Positions 10,381 through 20,726 of a stretch of 64,000 bases of DNA are shown here, one piece after another. Origin of the DNA: Curvularia sp. ZM96. Lineage: Eukaryota; Ascomycota; Dothideomycetes; Pleosporales; Pleosporaceae. Below the pieces are notes generated by a model. It was not told where the DNA came from and ran no database searches. It worked only from the letters and a program-made list of their open reading frames with translations. Each line of letters opens with the position of its first letter. The stretch's first letter is position 1. The translations under genes were made by a program, and so were the position numbers. Where the stretch lies: the NCBI GenBank assembly GCA_022457065.1, contig JAJGBQ010000008.1, positions 1,054,001 through 1,118,000 of the forward strand, in the 5' to 3' direction.

Positions 10381-11062
10381 TCAAGTGACGTGGACATACC
10401 ATAGATGCTCTTGTAGGTGTGGTGGGTGTGGGGGAAAAGAACCATACGGATCAGAATTTTGAGTCAGAAAAGGCATGCGAGGTCTCTCTGGCCTCTCTGA
10501 TCGATACGGATGGGGTCTGCTTCGTGTTGGTGGTTCCAATCCGTGCTTTTTGACATGGTCCTGTAACCTCTTTATGTGCTGCCCCAATTCCTCTAACGCC
10601 TTCGTGAACTTTTCGTCTTTCCTCCTTGACTCTTCTTGACTGCTCAAGAGCGATCTTTTCATCTCCTCGATTTGCTTTCCATATCCTATCATTAAATGTA
10701 CCTGTTGCTTCAGCAACCCCAGCAATGCGGTCGGTGATTCGTCCGTGCTTGAATTTGGCGCGTCATTCCTCGTCAGGTTGCTGAATACGGGTCAGCTGGT
10801 GTCTCCGAATCCACGAATGCTAAGTAGAGTACGGATACATTGCTTACCTGGATAAATGTGCTACGTTATTACTGTTGTCTATAGGTGACATCTGTGAATC
10901 AATATTGGTGTTGCCACCCAGAAATCCAGAGTCAGGATAAAGGGAACCCAAGTAGGAGTCATGGTAAGGCGGCTCCATGGTGGCATCTGACAACAGCGAA
11001 GACGATGACTGAACAGCATGGGAGCTGGATATTTGTGCTGTCACCCTTGTCGCGTCGACCAT
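10381..11062 (-). CDS. Coiled-coil protein with apparent 1-nt frameshift
   Basis: An unknown gene. Exon 1 (11062-10848) encodes a Ser/Asn-rich start and ends at a consensus donor (AG|gtaagc); the acceptor ttcag is at 10782. After splicing the frame reads NLTRNDAPNSSTD, but about 55 nt into exon 2 it leaves the good reading frame. The frame that runs to 10381 encodes a clear coiled coil (IEEMKRSLLSSQEESRRKD..., then LEELGQHIKRLQDHVKKHG) and a Pro/His-rich tail. One extra base near 10740-10741 (a CC pair on the plus strand) accounts for the switch. The un-shifted frame also runs on, ending ...SDSKF, so a different C-terminus cannot be excluded. Candidate pseudogene, allele or sequence error. 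Confidence 0.5.
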
Positions 11063-13400
11063 GCCGCCACACCATATCGGGCACCTTGCTCTGCAATAGG
11101 AATGTTGGGGCGCAATGTGGGTACGGCTATAGGCTCAACAGTGGATCTCCATACAACAATGAGGAAGGCCTAGAAGAAGGGAAGCTTGTGATGTGCATTA
11201 CAGTCATCTACATCGACAACATTTGATGACATGCAGAAGAAAAGCCTAGCGCTAGGCTTTCTTTGGGAATGCTGAGTTGTCATGGCCATAGACGTAGCGT
11301 CAGCATCATGTTGACGATGTGTTGGAGGGTTAATGCAACTGCGGCTCTACTGGTGCCTGTGGTGGTGCATGCGCATCGGCATGCTGTCTGGGGTTCTTTG
11401 GCGGCGCGGTAAAAATACTACCGCAGGAGAGTATCATTTTTTTCCAAACACGCGCGGCAGTTCACCCGCGACAAGACATGGGGGAAACAAGGTTTGCGGC
11501 GTATATTGGGGAACAGCAAGGCCAAAGCCCCGCATGGGCTCTCCACCTACTGCAGGTGACGCCTTTGTCGGCAGCCCGTGTGAGATTGTTCTTTTGCGCT
11601 CAGATAGACATGAGGTGACATGTTCGCTTACAGGGTGAGTGCCCATGCTGTGTAGACCCACATCCCTGCACAAGCCCGCATGCATGGACGGTCACGTGGG
11701 TCGCATCGATCAGGGCGATTGCGTCATGGGCGTTTGCCGCGCACAGAAGCTGGGTAATCTGCCGAACGCCCTGCTTACGCGACTTCAACGTCGGCCACAT
11801 TAGTCCAGTACAGCGATGGGCTCATCACTATTGATCAAGTACAGCACTCCTGATGGCAGCCTCTGCTCGTAATCAGAGTGTGTCTGTGGGTCTTGCTTTT
11901 CGGCTTTTCGTTCAAGGCGGGCATATACTATGACGATACCTTTGCACCATCCGGAGTCGCCGTCGTGCCGTTTTCTGCGTCTTTGCGGCACAGCCTTGCA
12001 CCATCGAAGATTGGTACAGAGTATTACGCTCGACAATAGGGGGCCAATCTGGCTGGGTCATATCGTCCGTGCACGCGCTAGATGTCGCGTATCCATTGTG
12101 TCGGTACCCAAGAACTCCCCAAACCAGAAAATCGTCCTGCAAGCGCGCGGAGTAATTGTTGCATGTGGTCTTGGCAACTCTACCAGCTATGGACAAGCGG
12201 GCAGCCTCTGCCTTGCGCCTCGAGGCCCGGGGCACATTGCCTCGGCAGTTCCGCGGCCACGCGCTAGTTCCACCACTCACATGCCGTACCAATGAGATGA
12301 TATATGGGTCGCACCACACGATGTCTTCACACTTGCCTATTCCGGACCAAGCCATGGGAGTGTAAACGCGCTAACACGCCGAGGCTGTCCCTGTCAGCAC
12401 CTTGCATACTACCTTCATGATCCTGATTACGATCGCTGTCACCAAGATGCTGCGCCGCATTGTTGCAGTTCCTGCACCAACTCCAACACCAGGCTAGGTG
12501 CTTTGGTGCATCGCTAGCTTTGGAAGTGCAGAAGTGGATAGAGCCGCAATGCTGCGGCAGCACAAGCAAGGGCAGGCAGGAATTTCGGCAGTGTGCAAAC
12601 AGCCCATTGGACCGTCACTCAGGCCAACCCGTAAGCGTAAACAAGGAAACCCGTGGGCGCTCCTGCAACCCTTGTCGCGTCATCTACGAGCCTTAGTTGG
12701 ATTTGTCATCTGCGAGCGTCTGCCGAATTTGAGCACTGAGCAATTCTCCACAGGCGCTCCCCGCTAGCAGTGCGCTTCTACGACAACTTTGCCACTCCTT
12801 GCATAACAAACATTTCTTTGGCTCTCAGCAACCGATTTAAAGCCAAGTCTTCATGAACAGGCTCAGCGAGTAGCGAATACTACTTCCTGAAACGGAAAAG
12901 GTACGCGTCCTGCGCAGCAGGAGTGCTCGTAAGCGAAGGCAGGTGTCGTGTATATGCGTCAATGATAGTTCTTGGAAGTGAGGTATGATGACTTTGTGCG
13001 TAAAGGTTTGAGATGTTAAGATGCGTCGCCTCGTAAGCTACTCTCGTGCCTTTACTCCGCAAGGATACAATGCTCACGCCATGTGAGCAGCATACGAGGG
13101 GAGAGCGCCAAGTTCGGGGTGTCATCATCAGTATTGATTCCAGGCCGCAGGTGGGAGGGTGTTTAGTGAATGACACGCAGTGCGGACCGATCGATCGTCG
13201 ATTCTCAAGCAAGCTGTGCGCATCCTGCTTCTCGGCTGAAAGTTGTCTGCATCACCAGTAAGCGACACGGGAGGGCCTGAGCGAGAAGTAGGCGTAGCTG
13301 TCATCTGTCATCAAAGAGCTGATGCGTGCAGCGACATCTGCAGTTATGGGGCCAGCTATATGAAACTGCTGTCGTTCCCACTGAAGCATGCAAGCTCAAA
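11063..13400. other. Decayed tract without a confident gene
   Basis: This stretch has a coding-like, GC-richer composition but only short overlapping ORFs on both strands (for example minus 11434-11685, 11600-11800, 11800-12036, 11912-12355, 12327-12569). That pattern suggests a frame-broken old gene or transposon I cannot identify. A perfect 20-bp palindrome lies at 11241-11260. A minus ORF at 12880-13212 (~110 aa, basic) has no recognisable domain. Confidence 0.4.
11241..11260. repeat. Perfect 20-bp palindrome
   Basis: AAAGCCTAGC followed immediately by its reverse complement GCTAGGCTTT. It has no spacer, so it cannot form an ordinary hairpin loop and is more like a symmetric binding site or an inverted-repeat junction. 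Confidence 0.75.
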
Positions 13401-15193
13401 ATGCACCCCATCATGATCAAACCAGCTGCTCTGCTTGCTTTTAGCGCTCTGTGGGGTCGTAGTGAAGCCCAGTCTGGTGATGCGTCTACAGCGTCCGTCT
13501 TGGAGCAGTATTGCTTTCCCAAATCAGGGGCACCCTTTTCCACAAACAGTCTACAGCCCTCAGTCACGATGATGTATAATGGTATGACACTCACTACTGC
13601 CCCCTTGACCTTGACCATGTGTGGGATGGGACTGGCGACAGGCAGTCCTGGTGGGTCTGCAAACTCAGCAACTGTCTCGCGTCTCACGGACGCAGCGCCT
13701 CTTCCAGGTGCCTCGGATGCTCCCACAGATAGTGCTTCCGGGTCCGCTAGTTCTGCCCTTACTCTGAGCGTCGCGGTCCCTAGCTCCATGATTTCCACAG
13801 CGAGTGATGGTACCCAAACTCTGAGCTCCTTGCTAGAGACCAGGAGTTCCGTCACCGCCACCATTTCGAGTTCAGCGGTAGACGGCAGCGATGGCTCTTC
13901 CATTAGCTCAGGACAGCCGACCATGCGTCCCAGTGGAAGTGGTGTAGGTAACAACGGTGAATCTGTCCCAGGTCCTAGTGCAAGTGACATAAGTAATGAT
14001 AGTCAACTCGTCACCAATGCTGCGTCTTCTACTTTGGCTCCAGGCTCTCTTGCTAGTATCGGAGGAACTGGCGCTCCTGTTGCCACAGGTGTTACGAGTG
14101 ATGCTGCTGGGGTGAGCAGCCTCGCACAGCTCTCGCCCGGCAGCAATACACCTACGCAGATAGGTCTTGAAAGCGAACCTACTCTTCTAGCAAGTTTGCA
14201 GACCTCTGCCTCTGCCTCTGCCTCTACAGGACTCTTCAGACCTACAGGGGCGTTGGTGGGAGCAGATGCTAGCCGGTGGAATGGCTCAATCGGTCTGTCT
14301 CCACCATCTATCGATGCTCTCAAGCTGGCGCTTTTCTTGAAAAATCTCGGTGTTTGGGTGTTCAATGAGAGTAGAATAGTTGAACTAAGCTCACTAAGGC
14401 CGAGGCAAGAAAGAGAGGGCCTGGCAAGCCTGGTAGCAGATATCGCTGTGGTAAGTCATCCTACTCGCGCCCTATGCTAGAGAATTTCTGCTGACGTGTA
14501 CGCCCCTGACAGCAAGAAAAGACGCAGTTGGAGACTCTGCGAACGCTACTAATTCAGTCAGGAAGTTTAGACGTGCCATCCTGCAAATACGAATTGCCTA
14601 AGAATATCACTGAGCTCGGCTTCCTCATGGCTACGCTAAAGTCCATTAATCTCGGCGTCTTCATGTCGATGGCCGAGGCAGCGGACAGGCCAGTCGCCAT
14701 CTTGCTATCGAGCATTGCGAGTGTAGACGCGAAGCATATTGCGCTTCTCAGCGACCATACACACCACAATGCCAGTGCACAGTCTTTCGATACGCCGGCG
14801 ACTCCAGCTTGGGCCTACAACATCGCGTTGCGGTATTCTCAGCCAGGTTCTTGCAGTGTACAGCTGCCGCTACCTATATTGCCAAAGCTCACGATTAACA
14901 ATAGCACATCTGCACATGTGCAGCCCGGCACCAAGATCACTATAGAGTGGGGTGCCGCCGCTAGATATGCTCTTGACCAAGTAGGGAAGCAGGCATTCGT
15001 AGCTTGGGTGAATCAGGTTGCCCAGCCTATATTCACTCCACTGAACTTGTTGGACGAAGGTTCTGGCGATACTATGGTGCCAACCAGCCTATCAGGCACC
15101 GCCTTTGCAGTCCTGACAGCACAGGCAGGACTCACTAGCATCACTGATCTAACAGCAGCTACGCTGGCAGGCCCAGTTGTGGTCAACTCCTAG
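13401..15193 (+). CDS. Secreted Ser/Thr-rich ferritin-like (Rds1-type) protein
   Basis: A 576-aa protein from exons 13401-14450 and 14513-15193 (62-nt intron, gtaagt..ctgacag). An N-terminal signal peptide (IKPAALLAFSALWG, cut near SEA/QSG) is followed by a Cys-containing segment and ~230 residues rich in Ser, Thr, Ala and Gly, a likely O-glycosylated stalk. The C-terminal half, from about ALKLALFLKNLGVW, is a Ferritin_2/Rds1-type domain. Its helices carry the expected acidic/His positions (FNESRIVE, EKTQLETL, CKYELP, SMAEA, VDAKH), and the protein ends in the typical GTAFAVLT...TLAGPVVV. Such proteins are extracellular or vacuolar and linked to stress or sexual development. The N-terminal stalk is longer than in usual ~300-aa Rds1 proteins. 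A (ctctgc)n tract at ~14210-14226 encodes Ala-Ser repeats. Confidence 0.8.
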
Positions 15194-16268
15194 TCTTTAG
15201 TATAGAGGCGCTTAGCGCAATCTATCATGTTGGTAGCCCCGTTGGATGTACATTGTGCTATTCTAGTTTTCTATTCGTAATCTATAATTAGATAGCTAGC
15301 ATGTCTGCAAAGAAACGACTGATTTTATTACTGGCTGTGTGAAATCTATCTTCTATACGTGACCGTCACATGGCATTTACAATGCTTCCTGTACAACGTG
15401 AAGCCGAGGCGAGATTTGGTGCTACAGAGATAACCAATTAGCAAGTATCCTTCTCGCGAGGGCGCTTCCCAAAAAGGTAATTGACCAACTAACTAGTTAG
15501 TCAGTAAATTAGTTATATCATTACCCGTATAACACAACACATTCCGATATATGATTAGAGGTAATTAGAAGAGCTACTTACTGTCATATTGGAGAGCGTA
15601 TTGGTCACTTCGCTCTACAACAACCCTTAGCGTCATCGATGTGACTAGACAATATGAGTTGTGAGCTCTGCATACGTAGATTCGAAATCACTTAGGAGCG
15701 GTGGGCCAGCTGCAAAGATGCATTTGGTGAAGAAACAGGTACAGTCGCTAGCGATTGCGGCTTCACCCCTGTAGGCAGCGTTCCAAAAGTCCAGTCATCA
15801 GAAGATTGAGGATTGACCAATCACACCGATGGTTCTGCAGCTGACTTCTTGTACTAAGCTACATAAGGAAGGTGGGACTGCTCAAATCCGTTGCGCAACT
15901 GTGCGTAAGGGTGAAGCCGCAATCGCTAACGACTGTACCACAAAGTGAGGAAGAAAACCAATGTACGTATCTCTGGATCTCTGTCAATGCTAAGGTAGGC
16001 ATAATGCTGACCAAATACATGGGCAGCAGACTCCCTGACAAAAGTCAATACGATGATTTAGTCGCTATGCTTACAACTTACTCATGAGCCATCGAAGTTT
16101 TACATTTGACAATTCTGGGTAAACTGATTATTCAGTCCATCAGTTTTCACATCAACAAAAAGTCTTATAGATGCGCGGTGTATGGCGTTGTCGCGCTACA
16201 CACTATCCACATACAAGCAGTGACAAACCCTTCTGTTTATCGAAAATTGCCCTAATTCTGGTGTCGCT
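15194..16268. other. Intergenic, AT-rich, contains MITE copy 2
   Basis: Apart from the MITE (15740-15937) there is a short palindromic CTAACTAGTTAG at ~15490 inside an AT-rich stretch. I see no gene. Confidence 0.5.
15740..15937 (+). mobile_element. MITE copy 2 (198 bp)
   Basis: TA-flanked element with TIRs CAGTCGCTAGCGATTGCGGC... / ...GCCGCAATCGCTAACGACTG. It is co-linear with copy 3 (22827-23024), with about ten differences, nearly all transitions. Confidence 0.9.
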
Positions 16269-16619
16269 ATGAAGCACACGATCGTTCTCTACTCTCTAAT
16301 GATTGCGCTAGCCAATGCGCAGCTCACTACTCGTACCGAAAACACATTGAAAGAGTTGGAATTACCACCTGAGTTGGAATCTCTCATCGAATCTGTAGGG
16401 TTGCAGGCCAGCTCCGTCGTCGACAACCTCCAATCCGTTTATAGCCAGGCAGCTACCGCTGTCCCCACAGCCCTTTTGACAGGCATCAGTGGGTTGCTGC
16501 CGACCAACTCGCCCAATTCAGCTGCGGAAAGCGGCCAGGCCAAGTCTTACCAAACGCCCTACTCAAGCATGACAATTGGTTTGGTTACCATAGCCGCTGC
16601 GCATTGTGCTCTTGGCTAG
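16269..16619 (+). CDS. Small secreted protein, possibly GPI-anchored
   Basis: A 116-aa intronless protein. The N-terminus is a clear signal peptide (HTIVLYSLMIALANA|QLTT). The mature part has no Cys apart from the extreme C-terminus, is acidic and helical (LKELELPPELESLIESVG), and then Ser/Ala-rich. The C-terminus (SSMTIGLVTIAAAHCALG) is a hydrophobic tail preceded by small residues, as in GPI-anchor signals. Function unknown; it could be a cell-surface or effector-like protein. Confidence 0.55.
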   Translation: MKHTIVLYSLMIALANAQLTTRTENTLKELELPPELESLIESVGLQASSVVDNLQSVYSQAATAVPTALLTGISGLLPTNSPNSAAESGQAKSYQTPYSSMTIGLVTIAAAHCALG

Positions 16620-17832
16620 TCTACAACGTAGTATGAAAAACAAATTACGTCTGTGAGGGTAGACTACTACTTGTTGCAGCGAGTTATTCTTGCTTCTTTT
16701 GCTATTCATAAGACCGCTTCACTAGGCCATCACGATATAAATGACCACGAATGACGGCCCACAGACACTGTCTTTCGAGCATTCGACAATAGCTTAGATC
16801 AATGATTATATTCACTGCAATTGCATTCCAGCTCCAATGTGTCTCATGCTTATGAAGTTGTGTTACAGGCTAATCTCAGCTCTAAATGCACTTGCAGAAA
16901 AGATTCTTCGCTTACAAATATGATAATGGCTCCTGGTGCGGCATCACCGCGCGCGATGCAAAGACAACTAACCAGGAGATTTCTGACACTTGAGTGCAGA
17001 AAGAACATATTAGATAGATTTTGAAACATGTAATCGTCAATATAGTATCTACTGACAAGAGCAAGTCTAGCGATAATAGCAGTTTGTCAAAAGATGTAAA
17101 GGTTGAATGTAGCAGCGAGCAATAACTCAGAGAAGTGTAAGATTGATTCATGCCTTTCTATGTCTATCCTTGGGTTCTTCTTATACAAGCCGACAGAGGC
17201 GTACCGTGGGATCGCCTACTCAACGCTCTCGCAGCGCTGTGGTAGCGAAGGGTCTTCGCCAGGATCGTTGGGAGTTTATTCCAAGGTACTCTTGGCCCTG
17301 TGTGCCAACGATCCTCCGTCGAGTCGACGTCTCGATACTGTCGCGACGTCGCACCCTTACAAAAGAGGACCGAGATGTGGTAGCGCGTTCGCAGTTTTGA
17401 TCAGCTTCGAAAGCAGTGTTATGAGACGTACACATCTCAAAAATTTGCTATGGAACCCTAAGCACAGAGTTGAGCTAGCTTTTTATATGAAGCTAGTAGA
17501 CGTAGGCACAAGGAGGCGGTGTTGCAGGTAGCTGAAAGTGGTGAGTTGCACTATTTTGGTGCGGCACTCCATGTCCGAAAATTTAGCCGCACTAAAAGAA
17601 TGTGCAAAACGCTGACGTCTAGAAACAGGCAAGGGCGGTGGGTCTCATAGTGCAATCTTTTGCTGTGCCACTTCTTGGCACCCAGCAAGGCATCCAGCAA
17701 GGCGCTGCGAGGCTGAACAGGTATATAAATCATGAATGATATTCTTCCTCGGCTATACCTCTGTTTTCATAAGCTCTTTCCAACCTCTTTCAACACCTGT
17801 CAACGAAAATACCATTTTTAGGGCGAAAACCT
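16620..17832. other. Intergenic with a GC-richer islet
   Basis: Mostly AT-rich. Around 17200-17400 there is a GC-richer patch with open frames on both strands and an imperfect inverted repeat (AGGATCGTTGG / CCAACGATCCT). It may be a transposon scrap; no gene is supported. Confidence 0.35.
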
Positions 17833-18612
17833 ATGGCACCAAAATGGTGGAAGTTGTTTTCCAGAACGGGTTCTAGGAATGATTTCTCAAGCTCAGTGGA
17901 ACAGTGTCCGGTCCCAGATGGACACCCCGACGCCGACCTCAGACATTTTCATACGATTGTTGTGATTGACTCTAGCTCTATGTCTCGCGACCAGTGGCAT
18001 GAGACACAAGAGGCTCTTCAAACTCTCCTGGAAACCTATATGAAATACAACGAGAACGGATTCGATATCTCTCCCCTCAATCTACCATTTGAGCCGCGAT
18101 ACAAAAATATCAAGGAGAAGAACACAATTACGGAGATCTTTCAGACCGTTCAATCTGCCGACATGACACAAACCAGTCCGCAACCCGAGACTAGCCTGCG
18201 ACTCGAGGAGATTTTGACAGCTTATCTTAAGGAATATAAGACAAATCCCTGTATAAAACCTGTCAACATCTTTGTCATTACTGGTAAAGCCTCCACTGGT
18301 GATGTTGGGGAAACTGTTAGAAATACGGCTAAGACACTTTGCGGTCTCAAGGCTCTCCGAACACAAGTGGTCATTGAGTTCTTTCACGCCTGGCAGAAGC
18401 CTACTGCAATGGGTGATCCTGAGAAAAAACACGAATACAGACTAATGACGGATATTGCGGATATTATTATTTCCCAGGAGAAACCAAGTAAGGAAATCAT
18501 TTCTCTGGTAATGCGGAACTCATTCGAGCGTAGATGGAAAAAAAAATATATTAATTACTTAGACGGAGAAGGTTCTTTGGGGGCGAGGGGGATAGTCCAC
18601 CGGAGCAATTAG
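17833..18612 (+). CDS. von Willebrand factor A-like domain protein
   Basis: A 259-aa intronless protein with no signal peptide. Residues ~40-190 look like a vWA (Rossmann) domain: hydrophobic strand TIVVIDSSSM carrying a MIDAS-like DxSxx at D46-S48, a helix (EALQTLLETY), a segment SLRLEEILTAYL, and a second strand NIFVITGKAS. The third MIDAS Ser is Met50, so metal binding may be altered. The C-terminus is basic (RRWKKKY). Similar fungal proteins are cytosolic scaffold or ligand-binding proteins. The position downstream of AT-rich DNA and the AT-rich codon use suggest a poorly conserved accessory gene. Confidence 0.55.
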   Translation: MAPKWWKLFSRTGSRNDFSSSVEQCPVPDGHPDADLRHFHTIVVIDSSSMSRDQWHETQEALQTLLETYMKYNENGFDISPLNLPFEPRYKNIKEKNTITEIFQTVQSADMTQTSPQPETSLRLEEILTAYLKEYKTNPCIKPVNIFVITGKASTGDVGETVRNTAKTLCGLKALRTQVVIEFFHAWQKPTAMGDPEKKHEYRLMTDIADIIISQEKPSKEIISLVMRNSFERRWKKKYINYLDGEGSLGARGIVHRSN

Positions 18613-18786
18613 GTCTGTTCTACGTTTCCATGGTGCATGACGGCTTAAAACGTTGAATATACAATATGCAAGTTACACATGGATACTTCTCTATTGCTGT
18701 ATCAACCCAAATCGCAGTTCTCACCCAACCCTAAATAAGAATTAGTAAACAAAATAGTGTATGATGTAAGACTCCGTCGTTCTCAT

Positions 18787-19550
18787 CTATCTCAGGTGAA
18801 TCGTACATAACAGCCCATAGTATGACGTTCCAGTAAACGCATTGCATAACTCTTTAATGGGTATAATACCATGCACATGAACTCGATGCTGACCGTTATG
18901 ATAACCTACGTTTTCGAACTTTTCACTATAATAGGAGATAATACCCTTGCATATTTCACGTATAGTTGGCCCGATTCGAATTTCTGCGAGTTGGCCCGAT
19001 TCGAATTTCTGCGTATTGACCCTTGTTTCCATCTTGGCTGAACGTTGGGACCAACAAAATGCTTTGTAGGGGCATCAGGGCTCGTGGCATCCAGCTGCCA
19101 TAAATTTTCCTTAGTCCCGGTTCTAGCGTTTCCATAATTTCATCTGGCACCCCACCAGTAGGAATGAAGTTAAATTGAAGCTTTGTGAGGATACATATCA
19201 TGTGCGTCCTGCGCAATGGCTTTGCGCTGATCTTGATTGTTCACTAGTATGTCTCGTTGTTTCCAACATGGCGAGCAATATGCCGCTTCGCAATCTTCTG
19301 GAAGCACATAATGATTACCCTGGCAAACGAGGTACTTTCCCTCTATGCTTCTGTCTTTAAGATACGAGTACAAATCTTGCCGTGAGGTATTCTCTTCAGT
19401 TGGAAAGCTCCCAACCATGGCACAGATAGGATAAGAGATTGGCAAACGTTCTGGAGGTTTTCCTTTTTGAAAAAGCTCCTTCACTTTGCAAAGTAGGGTC
19501 TTTGGGGCATGTCTCTTCTGCGTCTTATCCCAAGGCATAGTTGTAGCCAA
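18787..19550 (-). pseudogene. Unknown gene broken by a 25-bp tandem duplication
   Basis: No family recognised. Exon 1 (19550-19245) encodes a Lys-rich start (MPWDKTQKRHAPKTLL) and a Cys-containing segment (CEAAYCSPC). A 64-nt intron at 19181-19244 (weak donor gtgaac, acceptor caaag) puts the downstream frame (FIPTGGVPDEIMETLEPG) in phase. That frame ends soon after a perfect 25-bp tandem duplication at 18964-19013. With a single unit, the frame would continue through GPTIREICKGIISYYSEK to a stop at 18787. The duplication, not divisible by three, truncates the protein. The whole region is AT-rich. Confidence 0.45.
18964..19013. repeat. Perfect 25-bp tandem duplication
   Basis: Two identical 25-bp units (agttggcccg...tttctgcg) lie directly adjacent. 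Identity of the copies points to a recent event. Confidence 0.95.
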
Positions 19551-20726
19551 GAAACTTCAACGACAAGTAAGTATGATGAACTTTACACTTATAGAACTGA
19601 AATAAGTAAAAAAAGAAATATCTTAAATATGCAGGAACGTATAGGCGGCGGAATTAAGTGACTAGTGTTCTTATGCTAATGTTGAGAAGGGTTTGCGACC
19701 TATACTGAAGTGTTTAAAATAATGACACTAACAGAAACCTAGTGACAGTATATAATGTTTTGATTATACGTCTTATATCTTTGTAATTGCGTAAACTCTA
19801 AGAGATCAAGTTAAATATGAGAACTCTTCCATTATAAGTATTATGCAGGGACGTGAGAAGAACGACGAGTCAGTATGTTATTGAATAGAATTAGTAAGCA
19901 GATCCTTTTTGTACATGTAGTTAACGCGCATTGCGAGGGACTGACGTAAGCTAAGTTTGAATATAGTAAGCAACGCTTGCAAATGCTCATACTATCCTAG
20001 AGACACATTGGCGCCTGTAATACATATTACTTAGTCGATTCACTGCATTCTGCTACCCTTCGCACTCTAGTTGCAAGCGAGGAGGCAGGTATCTCCACAT
20101 GACGCTTGCAAACTCTAGACCTCTCTCGGAGGCATTTTGCGAGCACTTGATACTTCAAGCATGTAGTGTCAGTTTTGATTTATTAATCACCTTCTCAAGA
20201 GCCACATGACAAAGCAATGAAACTTTGACATAAATTCTAATGTATTTTTTCAAGATCTGTTTTATTCGCGTTATGATAATACCATTTGTGGAAAATACAA
20301 AGAAAATCCTATTTCGCGGTCTATGAGAGAAAACACGGTGTTGCCAAAGCGGAAGAACTTATCATGCCCAGTTATGTGGGTAGCTACATATTACGTGAAC
20401 TTCAAGGCGGCGCCAAGTCAGCAAGAGCGGCGCCTAGGATCATTTTTCCTGTCAAGGGTGCAACTGCAGTGTGAAAGGTGGTAGTGGTATGTGAAAACTT
20501 CGTAAAATGCACACCGCTGTCTCTATGCATACTCCGCTTTCTTTCCATGGAGATGTACATAATCAATCCTTTCTCTAAAGTTGATTTTCCAAACATACTA
20601 ATTGTTTGTGATGTTGGTCTTAGAACCTACCAGACACAGACTATATAGATCACGTAAAGTAAAAGCAAAGCTATTCCTGTAACCCTGGAAGCACATTAGC
20701 TAGAACGTAACTAGGTCACCTGTGAC
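19551..20726. other. AT-rich gene desert
   Basis: About 1.2 kb of low-GC sequence with no ORF of note (a 62-codon ORF at 20286 has no features). It may be degraded by mutation; I see no element ends. Confidence 0.5.

Noticed and set aside
12880..13212. 110-codon minus-strand ORF
   Set aside because: Basic, no domain, no splice or start evidence; within a tract of short overlapping ORFs.
17103..17531. 142-codon plus-strand ORF in a GC-richer islet
   Set aside because: An antisense frame is open over the same DNA and composition is uneven; more like a transposon scrap than a gene.
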